Shown one piece after another: positions 26,641-35,972 of a stretch of 64,000 nt of DNA. The notes under the pieces were generated by a model. That model ran no database searches, was not told the origin of the DNA, and saw nothing but the letters and a program-made list of their open reading frames with translations. Position 1 is the first letter of the stretch. Each line of letters starts with the position of its first letter. Made by a program: the position numbers and the translations under genes. The DNA comes from Paracoccaceae bacterium (GTDB taxonomy: Bacteria; Pseudomonadota; Alphaproteobacteria; Rhodobacterales; Rhodobacteraceae): positions 62,001 to 126,000 of the forward strand of contig JAAFAB010000002.1 in NCBI GenBank assembly GCA_018222585.1. Direction: 5' to 3'.

Positions 26641-27060
26641 TCAGCCCTTCCTGCGCAGGCGGATCACCACGTCGACCTTCGAGATCGCCGCGCCATCGGG
26701 CGCCTTGGGCAGCCGCGAGATCTCCAGCTCCTCGGAAGGGGCATCGGAGAGCGAGCCGTTCTCTTCCCAGAAGAAATGCGGGTGGTCATGCATGTTGGTG
26801 TCGAAGTAGCTGCGCGAACCGTCGACCGTGATCTCGCGCATCAGGCCCGCGTCGCAGAAGGCGCGCAGGGTGTTGTAGACCGTGGCCAGGGAAACAGGCT
26901 GGCCCGCATCCTTGGCGGCGGCAAAGAGGCTTTCGGCCGTGACGTGCCGATCCTCTCCGTCACCGACGAGAAGGGCAGCCAGTCCAAGTCGCTGCCGGGT
27001 GGGGCGCAGGTCGGCCTTTGCAAGCCAGGTGGCGCCGCGTTCGGTTGCCGTTGTCGTCAT
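26641..27060 (-). CDS. irr: Iron response regulator, Fur family
   Basis: A 139-aa Fur-superfamily regulator of the alphaproteobacterial Irr type, which controls haem and iron metabolism according to haem status. The winged helix is clear ([14 protein letters not shown], then [13 protein letters not shown]), followed by the HDHPHFF histidine cluster used for haem/metal sensing. It lacks the CxxC zinc pairs of true Fur, as Irr does. It is divergent from fabA, an arrangement common in alphaproteobacteria. No classical iron control element is visible in the gap between them. Confidence 0.94.
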   Translation of the reverse strand: MTTTATERGATWLAKADLRPTRQRLGLAALLVGDGEDRHVTAESLFAAAKDAGQPVSLATVYNTLRAFCDAGLMREITVDGSRSYFDTNMHDHPHFFWEENGSLSDAPSEELEISRLPKAPDGAAISKVDVVIRLRRKG

Positions 27061-27090
27061 GCCGTTCTTGTATCCTTCAATTCAGCCGAC

Positions 27091-27120
27091 AATATAGGGA
27101 AAAACACCCCTCGAACGCAA
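27091..27120 (-). promoter_or_regulatory. Probable irr promoter
   Basis: On the minus strand TTGCGT (27120-27115) and TATATT (27096-27091) are separated by 18 bp, ending 30 bp before the irr ATG. This is the only convincing sigma-70-like pair in the 174-bp irr-fabA gap. Confidence 0.5.
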
Positions 27121-27234
27121 CCGGTCAGGCAGAGTGCCGCGGCGGGGGCGGCGGGCTCATACCTTGCATGGTTCGCTTGCGCGGTGATAGAGGGGGCAGG
27201 ATGCAGAAAAAGACATGGAAAGGGGCGCGCCTTA

Positions 27235-27744
27235 ATGGCTGACTATCCCAGCAGTTTCGATCGGGACGATCTTCTGAAGTGCGCACGCGGAGAGCTGTTC
27301 GGCCCCGGCAATGCGCAGCTGCCCGAGCCGCCCATGCTGATGATGGACCGGATCACGGATATCTCGGCTGATGGTGGCGCCCATGGCAAGGGTCATGTGC
27401 TGGCGGAATTCGACATCACGCCGGACCTGTGGTTCTTCGACTGCCATTTCCCGGGCAACCCGATCATGCCCGGCTGCCTCGGCCTCGACGGCCTGTGGCA
27501 GCTGACCGGCTTCAACCTGGGCTGGCGCGGCTGGCAGGGGCGCGGCTATGCGCTGGGCGTCGGCGAAGTGAAGCTGACCGGCATGGTCCGCCCGGACCGC
27601 AAGATGCTGACCTACAAGATTGATTTCACCAAGGCGATCCAGACCCGCCGCCTCACCATGGGTGTGGCTGACGGGGTTGTCGAAGCCGACGGCGAAGTCA
27701 TCTATCAGGTCAAGGACATGAAGGTCGCTCTCTCCGAGAGCTGA
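27235..27744 (+). CDS. fabA: 3-hydroxydecanoyl-ACP dehydratase/isomerase
   Basis: A 169-aa dehydratase-isomerase that introduces the cis double bond at the C10 stage of fatty acid synthesis. The hot-dog catalytic segment [20 protein letters not shown] carries the active-site histidine and the aspartate of the family. Length equals E. coli FabA (about 172). The ATG follows an AAAGGGG-like sequence; longer in-frame options run back through unrelated sequence. First gene of fabA-fabB-fabI. Confidence 0.97.
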   Translation: MADYPSSFDRDDLLKCARGELFGPGNAQLPEPPMLMMDRITDISADGGAHGKGHVLAEFDITPDLWFFDCHFPGNPIMPGCLGLDGLWQLTGFNLGWRGWQGRGYALGVGEVKLTGMVRPDRKMLTYKIDFTKAIQTRRLTMGVADGVVEADGEVIYQVKDMKVALSES

Positions 27745-27784
27745 TCCAGCGAAACGACTGCTCCCACAAGGGAAGGAGGGCACC

Positions 27785-29014
27785 ATGCGCCGAGTCGTGG
27801 TCACCGGGTTGGGGATCGTCTCCTCGATCGGGAACAACGCCGAAGAGGTCGAAGCCTCGCTGAAAGCGGGCAAGTCCGGGATCGAGGCATCCGCGGAGAT
27901 GGCCGAACACGGCTTCCGCAGCCAGGTCGCCGGGACGATCAAGATCGATCCCAGCGAACATGTGGACAAGCGCACCCTGCGCTTCATGGGACCGGGCGCC
28001 GCCTATGCCCATATCGCCATGCAGCAGGCCATCGCGGATGCGGGGCTTGAGGAAGGCGATATCGTGAACGAGCGCACCGGCCTGGTGGCCGGTTCGGGTG
28101 GCCCCTCGACCTCGGCCATGCTGCAGGCGCACCAGACGGTGCTGAACACCGGCGCCACCAAGCGCATCGGGCCTTTCGCCGTGCCCAAGTGCATGTCCTC
28201 GACGATCTCGGCCAACCTCGCGACGGCCTTCAAGATCAAGGGCATCAACTACTCGATCACCTCGGCCTGCTCGACCTCGCTGCATTGCATCGGGAATGCG
28301 GCAGAGCAGATCATGATGGGCAAGCAGGACGTGATGTTCGCCGGTGGTGGCGAGGAACTCGACTGGACCCTCTCCTGCCTCTTCGACGCCATGGGCGCGA
28401 TGAGCTCGAAGTACAACGACACGCCGGAGCTGGCTTCGCGCGCCTTCGACGCGGGCCGCGACGGCTTCGTGATCTCGGGCGGCGGTGGCATCGTGGTGCT
28501 GGAAGACCTTGATCATGCCCTGGCGCGCGGAGCGAAGATCTACGCCGAAGTGACCGGCTACGCCGCGACGTCGGATGGACACGACATGGTCGCCCCCTCG
28601 GGCGAAGGTGGCGAACGCGCGATGCGCCTGGCGCTGCAGACCCTGCCGGAAGGCCGCAAGGTGGGCTACATCAACGCCCATGGCACCTCGACCCCCGTCG
28701 GCGACGTGGGCGAAGTGCAGGCGGTGCGCCGGGTCTTCGGCGAGGGCACGACCCCGCTGATTTCCTCCACCAAGTCGATGACCGGCCATGCCCAGGGCGC
28801 TGCCGGCGCGCTGGAGGCGATCTTCTGCCTGGTCATGCTGGCCCGCGACTTCATTACACCGTCGATCAACATCCAGACCCTCGACGAGGCCCTGAACCCG
28901 TCGGAAATCGCCCGCACGCTGGTCGAGAAGGCGGGGCTGGACACGGTGATGACGAATTCCTTCGGTTTCGGCGGCACGAACGGCTCCATGCTGCTGTCGC
29001 GCTACATCGGGTGA
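27785..29014 (+). CDS. fabB: Beta-ketoacyl-ACP synthase I
   Basis: A 409-aa condensing enzyme that elongates unsaturated acyl-ACP with malonyl-ACP. The active-site cysteine lies in ITSACSTSLHCIG (about residue 163) and the two histidines in NAHGTSTPVGD and TGHAQGAAG. A strong GGAGGG precedes the ATG. It is 40 bp after fabA, confirming the KAS I assignment over FabF. Cytoplasmic. Confidence 0.97.
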   Translation: MRRVVVTGLGIVSSIGNNAEEVEASLKAGKSGIEASAEMAEHGFRSQVAGTIKIDPSEHVDKRTLRFMGPGAAYAHIAMQQAIADAGLEEGDIVNERTGLVAGSGGPSTSAMLQAHQTVLNTGATKRIGPFAVPKCMSSTISANLATAFKIKGINYSITSACSTSLHCIGNAAEQIMMGKQDVMFAGGGEELDWTLSCLFDAMGAMSSKYNDTPELASRAFDAGRDGFVISGGGGIVVLEDLDHALARGAKIYAEVTGYAATSDGHDMVAPSGEGGERAMRLALQTLPEGRKVGYINAHGTSTPVGDVGEVQAVRRVFGEGTTPLISSTKSMTGHAQGAAGALEAIFCLVMLARDFITPSINIQTLDEALNPSEIARTLVEKAGLDTVMTNSFGFGGTNGSMLLSRYIG

Positions 29015-29021
29015 TGGGACG

Positions 29022-29810
29022 ATGACAGGACAGATGCAGGGCAAACGCGGACTCGTGATGGGGGTCGCGAATGACCGCTCGATTGCCTGGGGGATCGCAA
29101 AGGCGATGCACGAGGCGGGGGCCGAGATGGCCTTTTCCTACCAGGGCGAGATGTTCGGCAAGCGCGTCGAGCCCCTGGCAGCCTCGATCGGGGTCGATTA
29201 CCTGCTGGATGTGGACGTCAGCAACGATGCCTCGATGGAAGCCGCCTTCGCCGACATCAAGGCCAGGTGGGGACAGCTCGACTTCATCGTCCACGCCATC
29301 GCCTATTCCAACAAGGACGAGCTGGCCGGCCGGTTCATCAACACCAGCCGCGACAACTTCAAGCACTCGCTGGATATCTCCTGCTACTCGCTGATCGACG
29401 TGGCGCGTCGTGCCGCGCCCCTGATGACGCAGGGCGGCACCATCCTGACCCTGACCTACCAGGGCTCGAACCGGGTGACGCCCTATTACAACGTCATGGG
29501 CGTGGCCAAGGCGGCGCTGGAATCGGCGGTCCGCTACCTGGCGAATGACCTCGGCCCTGACGGGATCCGGGTCAACGCGATCTCGCCCGGCCCGATGAAG
29601 ACCCTGGCTGGCGCCGCCATCTCGGGCGCCCGCAAGACCTTCCGCCAGACCGAGGCCAATGCGCCGCTGCGCGCCAATGCCACCCTCGAGGCGGTCGGCG
29701 GCACGGCGGTCTACCTGGCCTCGGACGCAGGCGCCTGCACCAGCGGAGAGATCATCCGGGTGGATGGTGGCTATCACGTGCTGGGCATGCCGCAGCCCGA
29801 GAACCTCTAA
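29022..29810 (+). CDS. fabI: Enoyl-ACP reductase
   Basis: A 262-aa short-chain dehydrogenase-like enzyme completing each elongation cycle with NADH. It has GLVMGVANDRSIAWGIA at the cofactor site and the FabI-specific YxxxxxxK pair in YYNVMGVAKAAL (tyrosine near 160). Eight bases separate it from fabB. Target class of triclosan; nothing in the sequence suggests altered sensitivity. Last gene of the fab operon, followed by a stem and the repeat described at 29845. Confidence 0.97.
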   Translation: MTGQMQGKRGLVMGVANDRSIAWGIAKAMHEAGAEMAFSYQGEMFGKRVEPLAASIGVDYLLDVDVSNDASMEAAFADIKARWGQLDFIVHAIAYSNKDELAGRFINTSRDNFKHSLDISCYSLIDVARRAAPLMTQGGTILTLTYQGSNRVTPYYNVMGVAKAALESAVRYLANDLGPDGIRVNAISPGPMKTLAGAAISGARKTFRQTEANAPLRANATLEAVGGTAVYLASDAGACTSGEIIRVDGGYHVLGMPQPENL

Positions 29811-29844
29811 AGGCAACCGGCGCGCCCCTGGCGGGCGTGCCAAT

Positions 29845-29877
29845 GCCTCCGGCGGGAGTATTTTCAGCCGTCGAATA
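29845..29877 (+). repeat. Left copy of a 33-bp inverted repeat
   Basis: Contains CCTCCGGCGGGAGTATTTT, whose CTCC/GGAG mini-hairpin plus T-rich tail looks like a small terminator for fabI. A 9-bp stem (GGCGCGCC type, about 29819-29843) precedes it. The right copy at 29995-30027 is its reverse complement with one mismatch. I recall very similar GCCTCCGGCGGG-type sequences at gene ends in many Rhodobacteraceae. Confidence 0.8.
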
Positions 29878-29894
29878 GAGAATATTAACTTTGC

Positions 29895-29992
29895 TCGTAG
29901 ATGATCGGGGCGCGGTACAGGGTGGAGACCCGATGACCGCGCCGAAGAATGGGCCTCTCGTCACGTTGGTTCGGGCGAGAGGTTCTTCTTTT
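29895..29992 (+). ncRNA. Candidate small structured RNA between fabI and trmB
   Basis: Two strong stems lie in tandem. Stem 1 pairs GGCGCGGT (29909-29916) with ACCGCGCC (29936-29943), with an inner GGGT/ACCC stem. Stem 2 pairs CCTCTCG (29954-29960) with CGAGAGG (29976-29982) and is followed directly by TTCTTCTTTT, like an intrinsic terminator. A TATTAA at 29883-29888 could be a -10. No protein frame here is convincing. The 5' end is a guess. Confidence 0.35.
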
Positions 29993-29994
29993 CA

Positions 29995-30027
29995 TATTCG
30001 ATGGCTGAAAATACTCCCGCCGGAGGC
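29995..30027 (-). repeat. Right copy of the 33-bp inverted repeat
   Basis: Reverse complement of 29845-29877 except at 30002. On the minus strand it gives the same mini-hairpin and T-rich tail, so it would terminate trmB transcription. It directly adjoins the hairpin at 30028-30050. Confidence 0.8.
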
Positions 30028-30050
30028 TTCGGGCCGTCTTGCGGCCCGAA
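30028..30050 (-). terminator. Hairpin at the 3' end of trmB
   Basis: TTCGGGCCG (30028-30036) pairs perfectly with CGGCCCGAA (30042-30050) over TCTTG, 8 bp past the trmB stop. On the minus strand it is followed by the repeat with its own hairpin and TATTTT. Confidence 0.55.
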
Positions 30051-30057
30051 ATCCCCC

Positions 30058-30777
30058 TCAGAGCTTGCGGAAGGTCAGGTAGTGGGGCGTGCGGCCCTCG
30101 CGCAGGGCCTTCTGTTCGTAGCGGGTGGACATCCAGTCGTCCCAGCTTTGCCGCCAGTCCTCGGGCCCCTCTGCCAGCCATTCGAAACCGGCTTTCGGCA
30201 CTTCCTGCAGGGTCTGGCGCACGTAGTCGGGGATGTCGGTCGCCACGCGGAAGATCGCGCCGGGCTTCAGGACGCGCGCCAGCGGTTCCAGGTGCTCGGG
30301 CGTGACGAAGCGGCGGCGGTGATGGCGTTTCTTCGGCCAGGGGTCGGGGTAGAGCAGGAAGGCGCGGCTGACCGAGCCTTCGGGCAGCACGTCGAAGAGG
30401 TCGCGCGCATCGCCGGGATGCACCGCGAGGTTTTCCACCTCCGCCTCGCGGATCTTGCCCAGAAGCATCGCAACGCCGTTGATATAGGGCTCGGCCCCGA
30501 TGATCCCGACACCGGGATTGCGGGCGGCCTGGTGCACCAGGTGCTCGCCGCCGCCGAAGCCGATTTCCAGCCAGAGATCCTTGCCGCCGAAGAGCGACGC
30601 GAGATCCAGGTGGGTTCGCTCCGGATTTTCCTCCCAGCTCACCGCGCCGGGCGAAAGCTTGTCGAGGTCCTCCTCCAGGTAGGTCTCCTGGTTGGGCCGC
30701 AGGCTCTTGCCCTTGAAGCGGCCGTAGAAGTTGCGCCAGGGCGCGCCGGAGGGGTGTTTGTCGGGGTTCTGGGTCAT
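30058..30777 (-). CDS. trmB: tRNA (guanine-N7)-methyltransferase
   Basis: SAM-dependent methyltransferase (239 aa) that forms m7G46 in the tRNA variable loop. It has WLEIGFGGGEHLVHQA (SAM motif I), IIGAEPYINGVA, and the TrmB hallmark LLYPDPWPKKRHHRRR. The ATG at 30777 gives the usual N-terminus; a TTG at 30813, overlapping the upstream gene, would add 12 residues. It lies downstream of metK, whose product makes its SAM, although a terminator intervenes. Confidence 0.95.
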   Translation of the reverse strand: MTQNPDKHPSGAPWRNFYGRFKGKSLRPNQETYLEEDLDKLSPGAVSWEENPERTHLDLASLFGGKDLWLEIGFGGGEHLVHQAARNPGVGIIGAEPYINGVAMLLGKIREAEVENLAVHPGDARDLFDVLPEGSVSRAFLLYPDPWPKKRHHRRRFVTPEHLEPLARVLKPGAIFRVATDIPDYVRQTLQEVPKAGFEWLAEGPEDWRQSWDDWMSTRYEQKALREGRTPHYLTFRKL

Positions 30778-30809
30778 GGCCGCCCTGTTAGCCGCAGCCG
30801 GGGCGCAGA

Positions 30810-31319
30810 TCAATGGCCGGGAAAGCCGTCGAGGAAGCGGCGTACCGCGCGGGGAGAGCGCAAGTGATGGACCGGCTTCCGGGTGGCCCAGCGGTCCAGC
30901 AGGGCTTCGAAACGCGGCCGGCGCTGGCGCATGTCCCAGGTGAAGCGCAGGAAGTCCGCGTCGATACGCTCCGGGCAGCCGGGGGCCATGTCGGGGCGGG
31001 TGCCGCCCCAGTTCGACAGCGCCCGGCGGGTGACGCGCCAGACCAGCAGCGCGGGGGGCAGATCCAGCCAGATGATCATCCGGGCGCGGGCCGCGCGGGT
31101 ATCCCAGCTGGCCGAGTGGTTGCCCTCGAAGACCCAGGCGGCGCCCTGCGCGGCGGTGTCAAAATCGCGCTGGATCTCCTCTGCGGGGCGCATCACCCAG
31201 CCGGGAGCCCAGTAGAAGTGGTCCGCGTGGATGACCGGCAGCCCGAGGCGCGCGCCGAGCTGACGCGCCAGGGTGGACTTGCCCGAGCCGGGGCCGCCGA
31301 TGATCATGATCCGTTGCAT
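30810..31319 (-). CDS. P-loop nucleotide kinase-like protein
   Basis: A 169-aa protein with Walker A GGPGSGKST (about 8-16), a HADHFYWAPGW segment and an arginine-rich lid, the pattern of small adenylate-kinase-like or topology-modulation (FlaR-like) proteins. Phosphoryl transfer to a small molecule is likely, but the acceptor is unknown. It sits 32 bp before the trmB ATG and 70 bp after metK, behind the metK terminator. Confidence 0.82.
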   Translation of the reverse strand: MQRIMIIGGPGSGKSTLARQLGARLGLPVIHADHFYWAPGWVMRPAEEIQRDFDTAAQGAAWVFEGNHSASWDTRAARARMIIWLDLPPALLVWRVTRRALSNWGGTRPDMAPGCPERIDADFLRFTWDMRQRRPRFEALLDRWATRKPVHHLRSPRAVRRFLDGFPGH

Positions 31320-31333
31320 GGCAGCCCCAAAGC

Positions 31334-31366
31334 AAAACGCCCGGCCCGCAGATAGCCGGGCCGGGC
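31334..31366 (-). terminator. Intrinsic terminator of metK
   Basis: GCCCGGCCCG (31339-31348) pairs perfectly with CGGGCCGGGC (31357-31366) over 8 bases. On the minus strand the stem is followed by GTTTT (31338-31334), 24 bp past the metK stop. Good stem and tail. Confidence 0.8.
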
Positions 31367-31389
31367 ATTCTGGTTCAAGTCCTGTCGCC

Positions 31390-32571
<1,182 letters not shown>

Positions 32572-32577
32572 GAGAAT

Positions 32578-32622
32578 TGCTCCGGTAATTTCAGACCTGC
32601 CCCGTCAGGAAGCCGTTGGGGC
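32578..32622 (-). promoter_or_regulatory. SAM/SAH riboswitch upstream of metK
   Basis: On the minus strand GCCCC (32622-32618) pairs with GGGGC (32603-32599) around the loop AACGGCTTCCTGAC, and GGAGCA follows at 32583-32578. Loop and 3' sequence match what I recall of the SAM/SAH riboswitch consensus, a class reported only in Rhodobacterales upstream of metK. The GGAG is also the ribosome-binding site, 8 bases from the ATG, so ligand-stabilised pseudoknot pairing with the TTCC of the loop would block translation. Confidence 0.88.
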
Positions 32623-32669
32623 GGCGTATGGTCTTGGTTAAGGCGCGCGGCGCCGAGGGTCAATTGCGT

Positions 32670-34184
32670 TTACGACAAGGCTCCTAATCTGCGGTGAATG
32701 AGGCCTGGAAGGGCGGAAAACAGCAACAGCAGGGCCAGCAGAAGCGCCGGAAGGTCGCCGCTGCGGCTGTAGGGCGTGGGGGCCGAGGGCGGCGGCAGCG
32801 CCAGGTCGAGGAAGCCCTCGGTGTTCAGGGCGAGGCTGTCCAGCACCGCGCCATCGGCTGAAATCAGGGCCGAGACGCCGGTATTGGCGACACGGATCAT
32901 CGGCAGGCCGTTCTCGACCGCGCGCAGCCGGGCCTGGGCGAGGTGCTGGTAGGGGCCGGAGAGGCTGCCGAACCAGGCGTCATTGGTGACCTGCAGCAGC
33001 AGGTCCGGGCGGGCCGGCGCGGCGCGGATGTCGCGCGGAAAGATCGCCTCGTAGCAGATCAGAGGCAGGGTGGCGCCGATGCCGGGGATCTGCAGCAGCG
33101 CCGCCCCCGGGCCGGCGCTGTAGCCGAAGCCTTCCTGGGCGGCGAAGGCGCGGATGCCCAGCTTTGCCAGCTGGTCGCCGAGAGGCAGGTACTCCCCGAA
33201 GGGCACCAGGTGATGCTTGTCGTAGACGTCATGTATCTCGCCCGACCTGTCCAGGACGGCCAGCGAGTTGTAGTAGCGCGCGCCCTCGCGGCGCTGGATG
33301 CCGACGGCCAGGGCGCTGCCCCGTGCGGCCTCGGCCAGTACCTCGGTCAGCGCCTCGCCTTCGTTCAGCAGGTAGGGCACCGAGGTTTCGGGCCAGATCA
33401 CCAGGTCGGGACGGCGCTGGTCCGGGCGGCTGGCGGCGGTGTAGCTCAGCATCCGGCGCCAGAAGACGGGAACCATCTCGGGGTCCCACTTCTCGCGTTG
33501 CGCGGCATTGGGCTGGACCAGGCGGATCAGCGGTGCATCGGGACCGGCGGGCAGGGCGCGCGGCGGCAGCACCAGCGAAAGCGACAGCGCGGCGATGAAG
33601 ATCAGCACGGCGACACCGCCCGGCAGCAGGCGGCGACGGGCGATGGCACGGCCCAGCAGGGCGGCGGGCAGCAGCACCAGCAGGCCAAGGCCATGGGCCC
33701 CGCCGAAGGCCGCCAGCGGCAGCAGCGGAGAGGCGATGAGCCCGTGGCCGATCAGCGCCCAGGGGAAGCCGGTGAAGATCCAGCCGCGCAGGGCCTCGGC
33801 CAGCACCAGCGCGCCCGCGAAGGCCAGCGCGGCCACCCGGCCCCGGGGCGCCAGCGCCTTCGCCGCCCAGAGCGCTCCGCCCCAGAACAGCGCCAGCCCG
33901 GTGGCCATCAGCACCAGTGCGAAGGGCGCCATCCAGCCGTCGCGGGCGGCGTCGACCATGAAGGGCTCGACGATCCAGAACAGCGCGGCGGCAAAGTAGC
34001 CCGTACCGAAGAGCCAGCCCCGGAAGGCGGCGCCGCGCGGAGTCCCGACACTCAGGTGGGCCTGGGCCAGGGCGGCAAACCCCAGGAACGCCATCGGCCA
34101 GAGCGACAGCGGCGCCTGGGCCGAGGCGGTGAGCGCCCCCGCCAGCAGGGGCCAGAAGCGCAGCAGACGGGGGGGCAGGGGCAT
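32670..34184 (-). CDS. lnt: Apolipoprotein N-acyltransferase
   Basis: Inner-membrane enzyme (504 aa) that adds the third acyl chain to lipoproteins. About six N-terminal membrane helices (1-190) are followed by a periplasmic nitrilase-like domain with the catalytic triad: glutamate in IWPETSVPYL, lysine in DKHHLVPFGEYLP and cysteine in LICYEAIFP. A final helix closes the C-terminus. It is downstream of corC in the conserved phoH-ybeY-corC-lnt order. Several lipoproteins in this window would be its substrates. Confidence 0.96.
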   Translation of the reverse strand: MPLPPRLLRFWPLLAGALTASAQAPLSLWPMAFLGFAALAQAHLSVGTPRGAAFRGWLFGTGYFAAALFWIVEPFMVDAARDGWMAPFALVLMATGLALFWGGALWAAKALAPRGRVAALAFAGALVLAEALRGWIFTGFPWALIGHGLIASPLLPLAAFGGAHGLGLLVLLPAALLGRAIARRRLLPGGVAVLIFIAALSLSLVLPPRALPAGPDAPLIRLVQPNAAQREKWDPEMVPVFWRRMLSYTAASRPDQRRPDLVIWPETSVPYLLNEGEALTEVLAEAARGSALAVGIQRREGARYYNSLAVLDRSGEIHDVYDKHHLVPFGEYLPLGDQLAKLGIRAFAAQEGFGYSAGPGAALLQIPGIGATLPLICYEAIFPRDIRAAPARPDLLLQVTNDAWFGSLSGPYQHLAQARLRAVENGLPMIRVANTGVSALISADGAVLDSLALNTEGFLDLALPPPSAPTPYSRSGDLPALLLALLLLFSALPGLIHRRLGALS

Positions 34185-34208
34185 GTTCAGCTCGGGCTCA
34201 GGTCAGGC

Positions 34209-35330
34209 TCATTCCGCCGGATGGGCGCCAAGACGCACCCGCAGCCGCTTGATGCGGCGCGGGTCGGCGTCGACCACCTCGAACTCGTGGCCCGCCGGGT
34301 GCACCACGACCTCGCCGCGCGCGGGCACGCGGCCGGCCAGCATGAACACCAGCCCGCCGAGAGTGTCGATTTCCTCTTCGTCGACCGAGTCGTCCTCGGT
34401 CAGGTTGACCGAGGTGGCGGCCTCGAAGTCCTCCAGCGGCGCCTTGGCCAGCGCCAGGTAGCTGCCGGCGGCCTCGCGGGTCCAGAGTGCATCCTCCTCG
34501 ACGTCGTGCTCGTCCTCGATCTCGCCGATGACCTGTTCGATCAGGTCCTCGATGGTCACCAGGCCGTCGACGCCACCGTATTCGTCGATCACCAGAGCCA
34601 TGTGGCGCCGTTCGCTCTGCATCTTCTGCAGCAGCACCCCGATGGGCATCGAGGGCGGCACGAAGAGCAGCGGGCGCAGCAGGTCCGACAGCACGAAGTC
34701 CGAATGGCCGTTCCAGCCGTGCTTCAGCGCGAAGTCCTTGAGGTGGACGAGGCCCTTGGGGCTGTCCAGCGTCTCGTCGTAGACGGGCAGGCGGGTCATG
34801 CCGGTGTCGCGGAACACCGCGACCAGGTCGTCCTGGGTGATGGTGGTCGGCACGGCAACGATCTCGACCTTGGGGATCGCGACATCCTCGACCCGCATGT
34901 TGCGCAGGTTCAGCAGCGAATGCCGCCGGATGGCAGGTGCCTGGTTCTGCTGGCTGTCCGAGGAGGTGCTCACGCCGTTCTCCGTCCTGTCGGCCCCGAA
35001 CAGGCGCGCCAGCCAGGAGCCGCGTTGTGCGCCCGCGTCATCGGACGCGGTGTCTGGGTCGGTCGCAGGTGCGGTGTCGGGCCGAGGCACGATCGCCTGC
35101 CCGCCCGGAACCTGTCCGTTCGCAACCTGTCCGGTCGGAGGGGCTCCTTTGGGGACGGACCCGGAGGCGGTGGACGCACCCGTCGGCGAGGGAACCGCAA
35201 TGGATGCGGTCGTGGCCGTGGTTCTTCCCGTCGAGTCGACCATGCGGGCCGCGGTATGCGGGGCAGGGTCGGGGGTCTGGGGACGCGCGCGCTGCGCTGC
35301 GTTAGAAGACCCGTCTATGCTGTCGCCCAT
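34209..35330 (-). CDS. corC: CBS-domain hemolysin-like protein, CorC/HlyC family
   Basis: A 373-aa cytosolic protein with two CBS domains (about 180-300, including VPTTITQDDLVAVFRDTGMTRLPVY and MALVIDEYGGVDGLVT) and a C-terminal transporter-associated domain (about 315-370), usually linked to Mg2+/Co2+ efflux. The first ~120 residues are low-complexity, rich in T, G, P and Q, longer than in most relatives. I chose the ATG at 35330 (MGDSIDGSSNAAQ), the usual start in this group, over an upstream in-frame codon overlapping ybeY. Confidence 0.93.
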   Translation of the reverse strand: MGDSIDGSSNAAQRARPQTPDPAPHTAARMVDSTGRTTATTASIAVPSPTGASTASGSVPKGAPPTGQVANGQVPGGQAIVPRPDTAPATDPDTASDDAGAQRGSWLARLFGADRTENGVSTSSDSQQNQAPAIRRHSLLNLRNMRVEDVAIPKVEIVAVPTTITQDDLVAVFRDTGMTRLPVYDETLDSPKGLVHLKDFALKHGWNGHSDFVLSDLLRPLLFVPPSMPIGVLLQKMQSERRHMALVIDEYGGVDGLVTIEDLIEQVIGEIEDEHDVEEDALWTREAAGSYLALAKAPLEDFEAATSVNLTEDDSVDEEEIDTLGGLVFMLAGRVPARGEVVVHPAGHEFEVVDADPRRIKRLRVRLGAHPAE

Positions 35331-35382
35331 CGTTCCTTTCCAGATAGCAGCCGCATCGGCGCGGCCTCGCCCAATATGGGGA

Positions 35383-35910
35383 CTAATATGGGTCAGCAAT
35401 ACCCATCTTGCCAAGTATTTCCGTTTCAAGCCCTTCCATCAGCTCCGCATCGCCGTCGCGGACGTGGTCGTAGCCCAGAAGATGAAGGATTCCGTGAACA
35501 AGCAGATGGGTTACATGGTGGGAAAAAGTCAGACCGCCCGCCGTGGCTTCACGGTCACAGGTGTCGAAGGAAATCGCGATATCGCCCAGCTCGGCCGGTC
35601 CGAAGAGCGCGGCCTGCGGATCGGGCTCGGGCAACTCCGGCACGGCGCCCTCGCCCTCGTCCTCGGGCGCGAGGTCCTCGGCGGGCCAGGACAGCACGTT
35701 GGTCGGAACCGGCTTGCCGCGGAATTCGGTGTTGAGCTCGGCGATGCGGGCATCGTCGCACCCCATGACGCAGAGCTGGAATGCCTCGGGATCGAGATCC
35801 AGCCGGGCAAGGACGGCCAGCGCGGCGCGCCGGGCGTGCCCGGACAGGTCAGCACTGTCCCAGCGGGGATCCTCGATCACGCAGTCGACGATATCAGGTG
35901 TTTCGGTCAT
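35383..35910 (-). CDS. ybeY: Endoribonuclease YbeY
   Basis: A 175-aa zinc-dependent RNase for 16S rRNA 3' maturation and ribosome quality control. The metal site HHVTHLLVHGILHLLGYDH (about 126-144) carries the three histidines of the family, and TNVLSWPAEDL precedes the catalytic region. The start at 35910 avoids a 12-residue extension from an upstream ATG. Between phoH and corC, as in most alphaproteobacteria. Confidence 0.96.
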   Translation of the reverse strand: MTETPDIVDCVIEDPRWDSADLSGHARRAALAVLARLDLDPEAFQLCVMGCDDARIAELNTEFRGKPVPTNVLSWPAEDLAPEDEGEGAVPELPEPDPQAALFGPAELGDIAISFDTCDREATAGGLTFSHHVTHLLVHGILHLLGYDHVRDGDAELMEGLETEILGKMGIADPY

Positions 35911-35972
35911 GGACCGGGCCATACAGCAAGGGCGCGGGGCCGCCAATCCTGGATCGGCGGCCCGGCGGGACC

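Noticed and set aside
27061-27234. Irr/ICE-type operator between irr and fabA
   Set aside because: I found no TTTAGAA/TTCTAAA-like dyad there.
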